A stretch of 64,000 nt of DNA from Anarhynchus alexandrinus. Taxonomy: Eukaryota > Chordata > Aves > Charadriiformes > Charadriidae. Position 1 is the stretch's first letter. Every line of letters begins with the position of its first letter. Both the position numbers and the translations under genes were made by a program. This document shows positions 1 to 13,132 of the stretch, in pieces. Under the pieces are notes generated by a model. The model had not been told where the DNA came from. It saw only the letters and a program-made list of their open reading frames with translations, and did no database searches. The stretch is from positions 5,084,522 through 5,148,521 of the forward strand of contig VUYV01000010.1 in the NCBI GenBank assembly GCA_008711295.1, read 5' to 3'.

Positions 1-3000
1 CAGATTATTTCAAAGCTTGATTCCAGCTCACCGCAGAGTGATGCTCTTGTGGAACTCCTGGTAATGGGAAAAGAGCAAGCAACACAATGGCTATTTATCA
101 GAGCACATTGTAGGAGAGAACTTTGTGCCCATAAAAGCACAGCTGGGCCCCTTGGGTCTGTCCAGACACCAGCGCTGCTATTTAATCGCTGAAAGCTGGA
201 GGAACATTCAGAATCCTGGAATGCAAGTCAGTAAATTAAACAAGTGAAGCTTCTCTCTTCTTTAACCGTTAAAAGGAGTTTTCAGCAAAACTCTGAAACC
301 CAGGCAATATGGATGCTTCATTCCCAGCACAAGGAAACGGAAACAAACCTTCCCAGGCTTGGCAAAGGGCGAATGAATTAATCGTTTCGGGGTTTGCCAT
401 GTGCATTCAGTGCACACTGGCACAGTCTGGGGGACATTTCAGAAGTCACAGCTGCCATTCCATGGGTTAGGCTGAGCCAAGTCTGGAACTCAGAGTGAAG
501 CTCCAGCCATCTTCATAGGAAAGATACAGGACGTCATGCCCAAAGTTACAGAACTTAATCTCTAAGAATAGCATCCCGCCCTGAGAATGCAGAAGCAAAT
601 CTATTTTTTAACTTACAATTTTAAATTAATCAAAAAATTGGCCCTCCACGATGCTTGGCACGGCGTATCACACCAGATATTTGTTCTTTCTGACTGACCA
701 ATTGAGCTGTTCTCTTCAGCCTTCCCACTTACACAGAACTCACATCTTATGCCATTTTTTATTATTTTGTTTAATGACTATGAAGGGACATTTTCCTCTG
801 TTATTCTTCATAGACAAAAGTTGCCTTATAGAAGAATTAAAGCAAATACACCAACCTCCTTTATACAGCAGTTTGACATAGACTGATTAGCAGCACTATG
901 GATATCATCGCTGCCGCTGCAGGTAATTCCAAGACAAACCCACATCCTTAGGAAATGCTGCATTCCCCTACAGCTGTACATGAGAGGTTGTCAGGTGCCA
1001 CAAATTGCATTCTGTCACCAACCCAACACTTTGCCACTGTCCAGGACAGAGCTCTCAGCATAACCGGCCACCTTCAGACCCCCGGAGAGGGGATGCCCGG
1101 CAGGACGCCAGCCTTGCTTTGCAGAACTGTCCCCCTCGTGCTGCTCGTGGTGAGAATCAGAGCAGCAGTTCCCAGGAATGGGGCAGGTGGCACCTCGAAC
1201 AGAAATCCCTGCTGTCTTTTCCAAATACTGTTCCAAGGGAAAATACGTTTTATGCTTCCTTTGCATTTCTGTGTCTTCACTTGCTTGGATTTCTTTGAGT
1301 TTAACCTCATCATCAGATATCCCTCACTCTTTTTACTCTTAATTTAGGGATAATTGCATCACCTCTAAAATATATTATCTTTTTAGATTACTCCCAATTG
1401 TAACTTCAATATACATAGTCATTTTTGACAATATGTTGTTACCAATCAAAAATTACCCTGTTTCTTTTCTACAGAGTTAGGAGTAACTGAAGTCAGTTAA
1501 ATCAGTGCTAGGGAAAGCCAAGGTTAAACTTATCTAACCTGAAATGCAGAAAGATGCTGTCTGCGTGGCTAATGAGACACTATTTAAAACCAGGAATATA
1601 TCCTGTGCTATCCCAACCCCATATATTAACTGAAAGTTGGCTCAGTAACAGCCTAAGCATTTTGTTTTGTTTAGTGTAGGAATGGCCTGCAGTTAAGTGC
1701 AGTAACAGAGATTGTATTCTGCACAGAGGGTAACGAGCCCTCGGAGAGACATACACACAGCCATCGCCATAAAGCAAAACTGTCTGCGCGAAAGTTTGTT
1801 AATCTCTGCTATGAGACATTTCCATTAAAACATGTTTCATAAAGCCACAGGTTCGTTCTGCCAAAACCAGGCAGCTAGACCGACCCGGCAGCAAGCGCAG
1901 CCATGGAAGACCTCAGTCTCCGTTTAATGACCATTTCAACAAAACCTGCATTTACCCAAAGACCAACAGCAAATCTTGTTCTGCACCGTTTCCCAAGCCA
2001 GATACCTGAATCCGAACCTATGCGCTCATAGACTTTTCTCTATTTTGCTATAAAAGCAGGGGATAAATTCTTCTAAGACTTCAACACTCGTCTATCAGTC
2101 AGAAAGAGCACTCCGAAAACAACTGATTTTTATATTCATCATAATATTCAACAAGATCCTTAACACTGACTTTACAGCAGGAGATAGTATAAATTTAAGA
2201 GACTGAATTAAGATAAGGAATAAACAAGACAGAAGAGAAGGCTAAAGCCATTTATTACAAACACACAAAAGAAATATCACTACAACTTCTAGAAATGACA
2301 GATTACTTTTTTTTTTTCCAACAGGCCCCGAAGGTCAGTCGATTTGAATGACTTTGGAAAAAGGGAACACGTTAAGTCTGAAGCTGAAAATCCACCGCCG
2401 AGAATGTCTAGACAGCGAGTCTTAAATCTCACTCCTAAATCAACCGAGCTGCAGCTCAGCCGTCCCTGCCATGTCGTCATGCCGGGTGAGAGACACGTCT
2501 CGGCGAGGAGGAGTCCCCAAACACCGCCGCAAAGATGAGCCCTGAGCACCTGGGGCACTGCCCCGCGGGCAGGCAACAGCCCGTCCACCCTGCGGCAGAG
2601 ATGCTCACTAGAAATGGGACTGTGTTGGGATGGGTATTTTTTAAAGGATTCAGTACTGTTCTGCCTGAGCTTCCAGGTGGATTTAACAAGCACATCTGCA
2701 GCAGCGAAAGCAGGAGCAGCAGCCAACTTTTTAATCTACAGATCTCAAAATACTTACCAAAAAACCTTATATCATTACACCATGCTACAGAGAGAGAAAA
2801 TGCAGCCCTGGGAGGGGAGGTGACCGAATGGAGAGCTGACACCCCAGGCCAGTGCCACCACATCCCCACCTCCACCACTGCACGTTCTCTGAAGGTGCCC
2901 ACCAGCTATTCTCCACCTTTAATAACAGCAGATTTCCAGCTATTATTCGTTTCAGGTATACTCTGAAAGCAGCATAAGAAAACTCAACATCATCAAAAGC

Positions 3001-6000
3001 TTAGTGTCCGTTTTTTCCCCATGGAAGAGAATATAGAACTCCTTTTACTAATTTCTTATTCCACTGACTTCACGGGCCTCCGCCAGAGACTTGGATACAA
3101 ATTTGTGTTGTATTTCGTACACCAGAGGGTAAACGCTGTAAATTGTATCACTTTGGGTGCTGTCCGCTTCGAACGTGATTTATCAGACCCAACTCACCGT
3201 GAGGAATATTATGCAGGGGACGAGGAGTGACAAATGCCATTAACGACGGGCCTGAGAACACGCAGGGCGAAACAGCGGGATAACGAATAGTGCGGGACAC
3301 CTACCCCCTGGTCATGGCTTTAGACCATTAGACAAAGATATTGTTTTATGCTACAACAGGTTCAGACACACTCCATTCTTTTGTTTAATCCATGAAAAAC
3401 AGATTTAGCAGAGAAACAGACATGCAATAACTGAAAAATAACAGAGAAGCTTTTCCTTTTTCCTCCTTTTTCTTTTTTTTAATTTCTCCCTTTCATTCAT
3501 TCCTTTGCTTGCTCTTCCTCCTCTCCCCCCTCAAACACATCCTTTTTTTGTTGTTGGGTTTTTTTGCCCAGATAAAGACAGAAAGAAGTCATACCATCGT
3601 TACCGAGCCTTAATCTTTGCTAGTCCTTGGTTTGACTCTCTCAAATTTCAGAAAAGATCCCGAAGCTAATAAACAATTAAACCACAGAGGAAAGCCACCT
3701 GGAAGATGTATTGCAGCAGGAATTAAACAGTGATTATTTATTTAAATTTTTTGGCTAAGCAGCCAGAAAATGCAAAAATATTCCGAGCAGTCTGAAGGCT
3801 TTGGGATTCATGGGGTGAGACTCATGAATTTGGGAGCAATTGTATGCAAATGTCAATAAATTCGTATAGCTGTTCCAGTGAGCAGGAAAATATATAAATT
3901 TTTTTAAAAAATCTTGAAGAATAAATGGGGAGAGAAAGGAACTAAGGGGTGGTGCAGAAATCGAAATGTCAGAGAATGTCGCAGGCAGAGGGTAGGTATG
4001 GGAATAACAGATCCAGAGCAAATCTGCTGGAGATGTTAAGAGCTGGCAAAAGATCAAAGCGATAAGAAGCAGGAATGGAAATAACCTTTAATTCTGTGCC
4101 TATAAGAGGACGTGAAAAAAAAATGTTGCAGCAAAGGCCAGCCAAGGTAACATGGAAAGTGGCCTAGTCATGCGCTGGGAGCTCTGCTCGCCTCGCTCCA
4201 AACCTAAGGCTTTTGTCCTACTTTAAAAAGCACTCCGCTAAAAAGACAGCACAGAGGAGCTCTGAAACAAAGCTGAAATACTTTGGGGTTTTTTTCAGTA
4301 AACCAAGGCTTTAATTGCAGTTTTCTAACTCTTCAGACACCCCAGCTCTGCGAAGATGCGTTTTCGCTCCTCTTCCACTGCCCATAAGGACTGCTATTTA
4401 TGGCGTCATGTTTAATTATGTGACACAGCAGACAGACAAATGACCAAGTCCTGCCTTTCCTCGCACCCTGTTCCACCTCTGAAGACATTCAGAAAGCGGT
4501 TACTCATCAGACACCAACTACCCACTGTTAGTGAGAAGCCGTACACAGCCCTGACTGACCACTACCTGCTTACTAAGAAGACAAGCAACGAGTAGATTGT
4601 CTTTTCACTCAAAATCTGGTCATTATTGCTTTGCTACAGGGCAGGTACAAACCTGGCCAGGTGCCCCACCAGTGCAGGTCCTACAGCCCAACATCCCTTC
4701 TTGGAGCGCGCACAAGCTCAGCCAAACCCTTATCTACTTGTCTTCAAAGCAGAGGAATGCAGCTTTGCTGGAGCACAGGCAAATGCTGATCTCTCAACTT
4801 GAGCTAGGATTTTCCTGAATTCAGAAGAGTGTACGGAGCTGACACAGAATATAATCTCTGATGCAAACACGTTTCTGTGTTTGAAAAGCCTGTTTCTGCC
4901 TTCCTCATCTCCATCCCAAAGTGCCAAATCACCGCCAGGGAAGGGCTGAGGATTTTACAGCTTGGTCCCAGTCTAGAAATCCCAGAAAAATCTTGACTTT
5001 AGTAGAGAAACAAAGCCAGTTTTGCAAAACCTGAGATGCTTCAAAAAACTTGGCTAAAACCTGGAGAATCGCTGAGCTTTTGAGCAGTATCCGAACTGAA
5101 CCACAGAGAAAAACTGAGGTTCGTTCATCACTAATTAAGGGCTTAACTGACATTACCAAAGCTTAGCATATGTTCTTCCCTATTAGCTTCCAAGAACAAC
5201 AACAGGCCTGCAAGATTATTTTGAGCTTGAGTTGAAATAAGGTGAACCATACCTTAGGCCAACAAAGTTTTCCAGAAGGAATAAACACTTTGTTTACTCT
5301 GAAGTCAATTCTAAGACACAAAGTGTTTACCCAAATTCAGTGCACACAGACACTGATCAGCCACATTTCCAGCAAACTCAATTCAGCTTTATTCTTGCTT
5401 CTTCACTTCAGCAATCTCAATTTGCTCATATAAATCTGAACGGTGATAAAAGATATTCTAATAATGCCCACTCCATTGAATAAGCACATTTTTTTCAAGT
5501 TGGGAAGTTTTTCCACAAGATTCTGTACAGTATTCTGCTGGTTATGATAGTGCTGATATCCTGGGTACCTGCACGACGTTTTCTCTAATGCACACCGATG
5601 CAATATACAATATGCAATACAAAATACAATATAAGCAATATATAGTTGTGATAGGAACTACCTACACGGAGTCCTATCAAAGACCTCAAAAAGGCTAAAA
5701 TGGGGCTCTGTAGAGCACAGAACTTGCTCCACAGGAAAAATTTAATCCTATAGTGGATTTCTTGCCATATTATGGTCTAAAACTACACAGTGCTCACCAA
5801 CATCCTTATCTGTAGGCACATATGGAGTTCCAGAGAACCTGCTATGATGCTTTTATATTTAAAGGTTTATATGGTCAGAGGCTCAGATGTCATTATTCAT
5901 GAGCAAATAAAATTTCAGAACTGCAAGGCACTATGGAAAATGTCAAATGCAGTTAATCTCATTTTCACATAATTTTTTTATCATCGTTTCATCAACATCA

Positions 6001-7647
6001 TTTAATGTTATTGTTTGTTACACAGGGAAAACATACCACTCCTATATTTAAATTGGAAGACTCAGTTAATAAAACAGTATATTTATTTATTAAGTTTTAA
6101 AAATCAATCTGTTTCCTACTCAAGCCAGCAGAAAATTTCATTGATTCCACAGGGAAATAGGGCGGGCTTTCAAACACAGGCCAAAAAAGTAAGGTTTCCT
6201 ACAAATGTAGAATAGGTATACTGCTGAAAGGCGTAAAGCTGTCAGGTGCCAGCTGCCCCGCAAAGACTGGGGGGTGGGATGGGGTGGGACAGGAGGTCTC
6301 TCCTGTCTGGTTCAGGATCACCGAACTCCAGTGCGAGGGGAAGGGCTCAGACACTTTCGTAACACAGCCCAGATTTGGTACGTGCACCTGAACTGAAAGC
6401 GAGCGAAAATCTTGTCATTTTCTTCAGGCATCAAAAATTTCATCACTGAAAGATGCTGCCACTTATTCTGTAATGTCCTGCCACATACCAGTTTAATACG
6501 CTTACGGCTGAAATCCTGCCAGCCCTCCCTACCACCACTCTGCTCTCTTTTGCTAGAAAACCAGTATCGCTGGCATAAATAAGTAGTTGGCACCAGGCAG
6601 ACTTCCATCCACTGTGAAAAGGTCAGACACATCCCAGACTATTTTTAGGGCATATTTAGGGCCCAGTCAGGCTTGATTTATGCCTCCTTTTAATTCAGAG
6701 CGTTAAGAATAGCATAAAGTTAGAGTACTTTAAAACTCATTTAGGAAACATCTAAATGGAAAACCTAATGACCTTCCAGTGACCCAAGACGGATTTAAGT
6801 GTGATTAGTAACAGAAATGAAAATTCATTTTCTTGTAATAAAGAACAGTCGGCTTCATCATTATGATTTAGTCTTAAACCAATTATATTTATAGCCTTGC
6901 TGGTGTCTTATGCCATGTCTGGTGAAACAGTTTTATCTATCAAAATCCAAACACCACCTCAGCAGTTAGGATCTTCTCGGCAACAGTGCTTTTTGGTGAC
7001 TGAAATGTCTTCCATAAGCCTGAGTTCTCAAGCCAGCATGGCTCAGCAGTTTTTGAAAACAAGGCCTTTGCAAAAGCATTAAAAAGCGTAATTTAGCAGC
7101 TACCTTTACAAATGTAGGCCACCTGTTGCATTCAGTGGAAAAATAATCAGGATGCTTGTTCTCAAATCTTCAAGCAAGCCAAACTGGCTATGAAATATTA
7201 TTTCCCTTCCACAGATTGCCAAAGTCAACTGTCTGGTGTAAGAGATGCTCAGTTTTGAAGTTGCTCCTGTGAGCAAAGACTGCACTAAGAACAGCTTAAG
7301 GGGAGTCAGCCCCAAGTACATCCCAGGACACAGTCCTCCGTGAGAGAGAAAGACACACTGCTTACGTTGCTTTGCCTGAATTCAGATTTGAAGAGGCATT
7401 CAGCATTATTTCAGGAGTTGAAGGGAGAAAGAGGGGGAAAAAAGTTTGTTAAGTGATGTGGCTTGGCATTTTGTGGTGGCAGACACACTAGAAAACACAG
7501 GATCAGTGTCTACACCGATAAAGCTTTGAGATACTGTAGTGAAATCCTGCTCACGTAATCCAAAATCATGGTTGTCTACCCCAGTGTTCACAGTCTCAGA
7601 AGGACTCGAGGAGCCCTATACTCTGGGGCTGTCCCATAGCAACATGG
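1..7647 (-). other. Presumed intron sequence, no gene recognised
   Basis: Inferred to lie in the intron downstream of the ADAMTS exon. The open frames here (for example 2289-2726 on the minus strand and 2535-2966 on the plus strand) overlap one another, resemble no family I know and lack convincing splice structure. AT-leaning unique sequence with short T or A runs (around 2309, 3470 and 4118). I see no recognisable transposon in this stretch. Confidence 0.6.
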
Positions 7648-7715
7648 GGGAACACTAGTTGGACTCCATGATCTTAAAGGTCTTTTCCAACCTAAATGAT
7701 TCTACAATTCTATGG
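7648..7715 (+). mobile_element. CR1 LINE, 3' tail only
   Basis: Contains the conserved CR1 3' untranslated end: TTGGACTCCATGATCTTAAA, then GGTCTTTTCCAACCTAAATG, then a decayed ATTCTA octamer repeat. Everything upstream has been lost by 5' truncation, as is usual for CR1. The region from about 7604 may belong to the same copy but is too diverged to claim. Confidence 0.85.
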
Positions 7716-8138
7716 TTATCCTACTGGAAGCTTGTGTTTGCAGCTTGGCACATGTTTTATGTATAGGAGATGTAGGATGTAAAGCTGAAGAGTGGTGTAC
7801 ACAGCCAAAAATGTCCTGCAGCTCATTAGTGCCTGAAAGACCAACTGGGGAACCTCTTTTTCTGGCGAGGCATAAGAAAGTTTCCATTCCCATCAAATGT
7901 ATTTCAAAGCAATTCTAATGTAGAACAGGAAAAAAAAAATCTCCATTTTTTGTGCTCTGTAGTGGGGAAGGTGGGGAAAGATTAGAAGAATTCAAATTTA
8001 GTCCTTGAATGGCAACTATCACACTAAAAAGTTAGGAGTCACAATTGGCCATAATAAAGGGAGCCAAAGCAGTCATCTACCTCTTCTCCTGGTAGTCAAT
8101 TTGTGCATTTACCTCTCTCTGAAGAGGTTCTCTCTATT

Positions 8139-8164
8139 TATATATATATATATGTATGTGTGTG
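8139..8164. repeat. TA/TG dinucleotide microsatellite
   Basis: A run of TA repeats passes through TATG into TGTGTG. It is short (about 26 bases) and is likely to vary in length between individuals. Confidence 0.8.
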
Positions 8165-11033
8165 TCCAGGCAAGAGCCTTTCACCCATCCAGAGCAACAA
8201 ATGCCAACAACCTAAAAATCTGCTACTGGAGACTACCTGTCTCCCAGAAACTGTAATTGCTTTCTTGGTATCACTAATGAACTGAAACTGTGTAACCTAC
8301 ATTCAAGCTGTCAAATCTGGCAGCATACTAATATTCACAAAAACCAACATATCTCTTTACTCTGCATATAACATACACTATTTTCACTAATTAAACTATA
8401 GAAAATAGAGGCATTTTAAATGTCTTAGTTAAAGGGACATTTAGGGATCATTTAGGACATTTAACATGTCTTAGACACATGTTGCAAAAACTGGATTACC
8501 TTTAGGAAAACAACTGCAAAAGCAGGTTGGCAAATTTATATGATGGAATACAGACAAGACCTTTATTAAAAATGGCATTTCTAGCAACAAACCAAAAAAT
8601 ATTTAATATTAAATTTTGTTTTCACATATCCGCAGGAAACACAGCTGTACTGCCCTCCCACACTGCCAGTTGCATCATGTGAGTCAAAATACTTCACTGA
8701 AATTCGTGGCAAAACAAGTAAGCAGAATGCTACTGCTTATTTGAAGGCCTGAATGGACTTAGGTTATTGTCTCATGGAGTTCGTGCACGCAGGGAAGGAT
8801 TCTGGTGAGGTAACAACATGCAATCCATTTTCCAAATTAGTGCCCCGATGGCCTCAGACAGAAATCCACTGCATCTCCCTAAAGCAGAGGTTAACTAGAG
8901 AGAAAAATACAGCCAATGTAATGAATTTCTGCCAAAATGAAACGGAAGGTAAGGGCTTAGCTGGCTGCTGCCGCTCCGCACCTGGTTGTTTCACCAGGAC
9001 ACACACAAGAGAACACATCTGTACATTAATTGGGTGGCATTGCAGGTGAGCTATGCTTTGTGGGGGTCTTTACAAGCAACCTGGTGCCAGGGTAAGGACC
9101 CTCCTCGTTTCACCTTCAACTAACGGTTGCACACTGCATAACTAGATACACAAGCGATACTCACCCATTAGCATTTTAATAGCTTTTTACAGGTAAATAT
9201 GACAAGCATTTAAATACAACAAGCATTTAGGAAGCTACCCTTTCGGCTATGTAAGCTTTCATAATTCAGCAACATTAGCTGGGTGGAATAAGAAAGAGAA
9301 TCTGCAGGTTTTTAACGCAGAAAACAAGGTGGGGTGGTTTGCCTTTCCTCCTTTCTGGACACCAGTGACTTCTGTTTGACTTCTCTGTCTTTTCAGTAAT
9401 ACTCCATCAATGGCCTTTGCTCAGTATTTCCAGGAAACTGGCCTTTGGGTTGAAATCCTGCACAAACTTCACGCACCCACCCCAGTGAGAAACCCTGTAT
9501 ATATCTTCCTGTTTGTATATTTGTTGCACAGCCCATGCTTAAGGACCATCTGCCCGGGGCTTCCAGTCGGAAGGTCAAGTCACTTGTGTACAATTTACGA
9601 GACCGTAGCTTTCCTAAGCTCCTTTCCATCCGGGAACGTGCCGTATGAACAGTCTATCCTATAAAAACACCACATAGATATAGTAGAATTTCCCTGACGC
9701 ACCCCGCTCCATGGCTGGTGTTATCCTCACAATACTCACTACATCTCTCGCACACCTTCCCCTGCAGACAACTCAAACTGGGTCACTATCCACGCAGTGA
9801 GTCATCCTGCCTAACTTTAGCATCTGAAGCAGCTAGCTGTTTAGGAATCTGCTCACCTTAGACCCTATAAATAGCCAGCAAAGGAAAAAAAGGCATCTCC
9901 AGACGGTGATTCAGAAAAAGACACCAACCTAGATGCTCCGAGTCCTTTTCCAGGGGAATTTCTCTGTGTCTGCTGAGTGTGTAAGATGGAAGCCAAGGGA
10001 CGGGGTGGGCGGCTGTGTGTCAGAGCTGGGTGCTACGCAGGGTATTATAGTGAAAGCAAAACCTGATATTAACCTCCCTGTTAAATTCTTGAGAGCAGGC
10101 GTAGACGGACTATTTTCCTATAAAACAAAACTCAGAGAGTCCGTCCATACTAACTGTGCTCACGCGCTTGCACCTCTTCCAGGATCCACGCCGCCAGTCG
10201 GTGCTGCCCCCTGCTCCCCCACTGCGCTGGAGCCTCACACTGGGCACCATTTTGGGCAAACCAGATTCCCACCACCCACTCTGATAGCCCCAACAGCTTC
10301 CCACACACAAGAGAAGCTCCTCCCAGGCCCTCTCCTACCCCCAAAGGTTCACTTAATGGCATTATTTTCTTGATGAACAACTAAGCCCATTTCTGCGTAA
10401 GCTCTAGACAGCCTCAGGGCTGCCTGGTTTTTACAAGCAACATAAATAAACAACAAAATAAAGCTGATCAGACAATCTCTATCCAGCCCGCGTTTGCTTT
10501 CACTGGATAGATGTTAGTACTTCACAATTGTTTTCATTCACAGGTGTGACTGGGGGCCTTAACTGGTATGTTTAGTTGTAGCGTGTTATATTACGAAAGC
10601 AAAATTCACCCTTTTCAACAAGCTGAGACATTTAGGTATATTTAAAAAAAAAACCACAGAATATTCAGAAAAATTCATGTATCACTTCTTTTCAACCAGT
10701 ATCTGTGTTTCTGCTCAGTGACGTTTCCACAATCTCAAGTCCGGCAAATTTTTACAACCGCTGCTGCATAACCCAACTGATTGAAACACCGGTTAGTTAG
10801 CGATGTGCCATTTAGCTAACGACTGTATGCTAACATGCCTCACTCTGTCCAGCACAGCAGACATGACTTATTTTTTCAGTACATTTTCATCACACCACTC
10901 AAAATACCAGCCGTGGAGAGCAAGTTCTATCTTATGGTAAATTCTAGTCTCTGTTTTAACAGAGAAATAATAATGGAAATTTCATGTAAATTGGTATAAT
11001 TCAAATCTCAGAAGACAAATATCTGCCCCACCC

Positions 11034-11069
11034 TAGGACTGTAGCAGCAATTAGGACTGTAGCAGCAAT
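11034..11069. repeat. Perfect 18-bp tandem duplication
   Basis: The unit TAGGACTGTAGCAGCAAT occurs twice in immediate succession with no mismatch. Two identical copies suggest a recent local slippage or duplication event, or an assembly artefact. Confidence 0.95.
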
Positions 11070-12616
11070 TGTTACCAAAATTGCTAGAAACTTATCCGGG
11101 CAAAGAAAAACCTCAATAACTAAATGTTTTGCTGCATAGTCTCTTGATATTGCCTTCTAAAGAACATTTCTTGAAATAAGGAAAATCAGTGAAAGAAGCC
11201 TTGACTGGCATTTATTAAATACCACTTATCCATAGCATAGATACTGATTATTTAGGCCTTCTCCAGCAGTCTGGTGTTAGAGAATACCAATGATTTCACT
11301 GAGCTTTGGATTAACTCCCACTGGAAGTATTTCAGGAATCAATCGCTGCCCAAGTATCCACCAGAAAACACCTCAGATCGCATCAAGTCCAGTAGGAAAC
11401 AGCAATAGGTACAGACTGTCCTTCAATTCTCTAACACAGGAAAATAAAAATGCCACATTTAAATAGTATTTCTAAAGCAGCAGTGTCAAAAGTTGTCTCA
11501 GCTACAAAGGTTGCTTACTGGAAATGCCTTAATTAATGCTTGTGCAACCTTAACCCTGGTTTCCAGCGCTTATGTATCATGATACAGATTTTAATGAGAT
11601 GCTCACATACTATTATTTTTCCACTGAGCCCCTGACCACACAAACTATAAGCATGTGCAGACACGAATCAGAAGAGTGTACTGAATAATTTTCTGTGGAA
11701 TTTCTTTTATCGCATGTTGCAGAAGATGAGAAGTGTGTTGAAAAGTGTCTCATGAAGGAATACAAAGTGATGCACTGGAGAACCGAACTCCGCTCTGTCG
11801 CACACACCACAAAGGCTTTTCTTTGCAGGTACCACTAAGTATGTGCTCTTCATTTAGTAGCCATCTGGCTGGAAACATCAGCCTTTGATTTTCAAAAGCC
11901 TCAAGCGCTTCTACCTGCAACTGGGCGCTACAGCTGCTCAGTGTGTTTTGAAAGTTTAAATCACTTTTAAAAAGGTACCTCGAATGGGTCAGCTGGAATG
12001 GGAGGGAAGTTTAAGCTCTAACCACTGGTTACTCAGTTCCCTCCTCTGTAAGATGTGGAAAAAACACTCTCCTATGGCGTAGGGCTATGAAAAGAGATGC
12101 ATTAGTGGCTGTGAAACGTTCAGGCAGAGCAGTGATTAGCATCAGGGAAAAACCCTGGAGGCAGTTCAGTCATCAGAGCAGGGTCTGAAAAGGGATCAGG
12201 AGCGAAGGCATGAAGGGACACCCTGGACCGCAAAAAGAAAACAAAATGCTGAGCAGATGCTCCCCTGGAGAGCCTTGTTTACTCCGGCCATCAAGTAGGA
12301 CCTGAACAGCATTGCCAGAAGCCAGTCTGGCTGAAATCTCCAGCGTAGCTTGGTCCTGGCAGGCACCTGACACAAAAAACTTCAGCCCCAACCAGTAAAG
12401 TTTGGCAAATTTTTAGCAAAATTAAATCAGAGTTCAATAATAGGAAGCATCATGTAAACGCAGTGATAGCTGATACTACCCACTCTGCTTACAACTCTGC
12501 CATCTCTCAAGATAAACCGTCAGCTTCAAACTGCCCACACAGAGATTCATTGAGGCGCCCGGAGGAAAGTACCGCGTTGCTTTGTTCAGGGGAAAGTGTG
12601 AAATTTATCATATGCC

Positions 12617-12639
12617 TTTTATTTTATTTTATTTTTTTT
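12617..12639. repeat. Short ATTTT/T-rich tandem repeat
   Basis: Three TTTTA-like units run into an eight-base T tract. Ordinary low-complexity sequence. Confidence 0.75.
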
Positions 12640-13052
12640 GCTTTCGCTTTTCCCCTTACTTCAGACTGACAAGTGCAAATTAAAATTTCACACCCAGCCT
12701 CAAGCAGGGAGCATGAAATTCTGATTTGGGGGATTTAGGTAGATTTCTCCAGGATCTCACGGACGGGCAGCTGTCCAAGTCAGCGCCACCGAGCCTGCCC
12801 TGCCCTCCGGCAGAAACTTCTGGGTGCAAATGTTTAACGAGGAGAAAATGCAGGTGTAGCACCAACAGCATTCTTGCACATTCTGGTTTTATTTTTGATA
12901 ATAATAATAAATATTGATACTGTAAAGTACCCTCAGATCAATCGAATTGAGGCTGTAGACACTACAGGAACGGAGGGCTGGTTCTCGATGTCAGTGCAAT
13001 AGGGCCACTCACGGGGTGCTCAGAGGTAACCAGAAGGTATTTACATTGAAAC

Positions 13053-13132
13053 ATAGAATCATAGAATGGTTTAGGTTGGAAGGGTCCTTGAAGATCATTG
13101 AGTTCCAACCCTCCTGCCGTAGGCAGGGACAG
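13053..13132 (-). mobile_element. CR1 LINE, 3' tail only, inverted
   Basis: Begins with ATAGAATCATAGAATGGTTT, the reverse complement of the CR1 octamer end. It continues through AGGTTGGAAGGGTCCTTGAA and CCAACCCTCCTGCC..GGCAGGGAC, the conserved 3' region. The element reads on the minus strand and is truncated to about 80 bases. It looks younger than the 7648 copy because both octamers are intact. Confidence 0.95.

Larger units (their letters stand above)
7716..13052 (-). other. Presumed intron sequence with a short microsatellite and a tandem duplication
   Basis: No gene or long transposon was recognised. It holds the TA/TG run at 8139-8164, the 18-bp tandem duplication at 11034-11069 and an ATTTT-type run at 12617-12639. 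It also holds a perfect MEF2-type box CTATAAATAG at 9865-9874, about 70 bases from an AP-1-type TGAGTCA near 9798. The 146-codon plus-strand frame at 9933-10373 has no family resemblance and is treated as chance. Confidence 0.55.
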
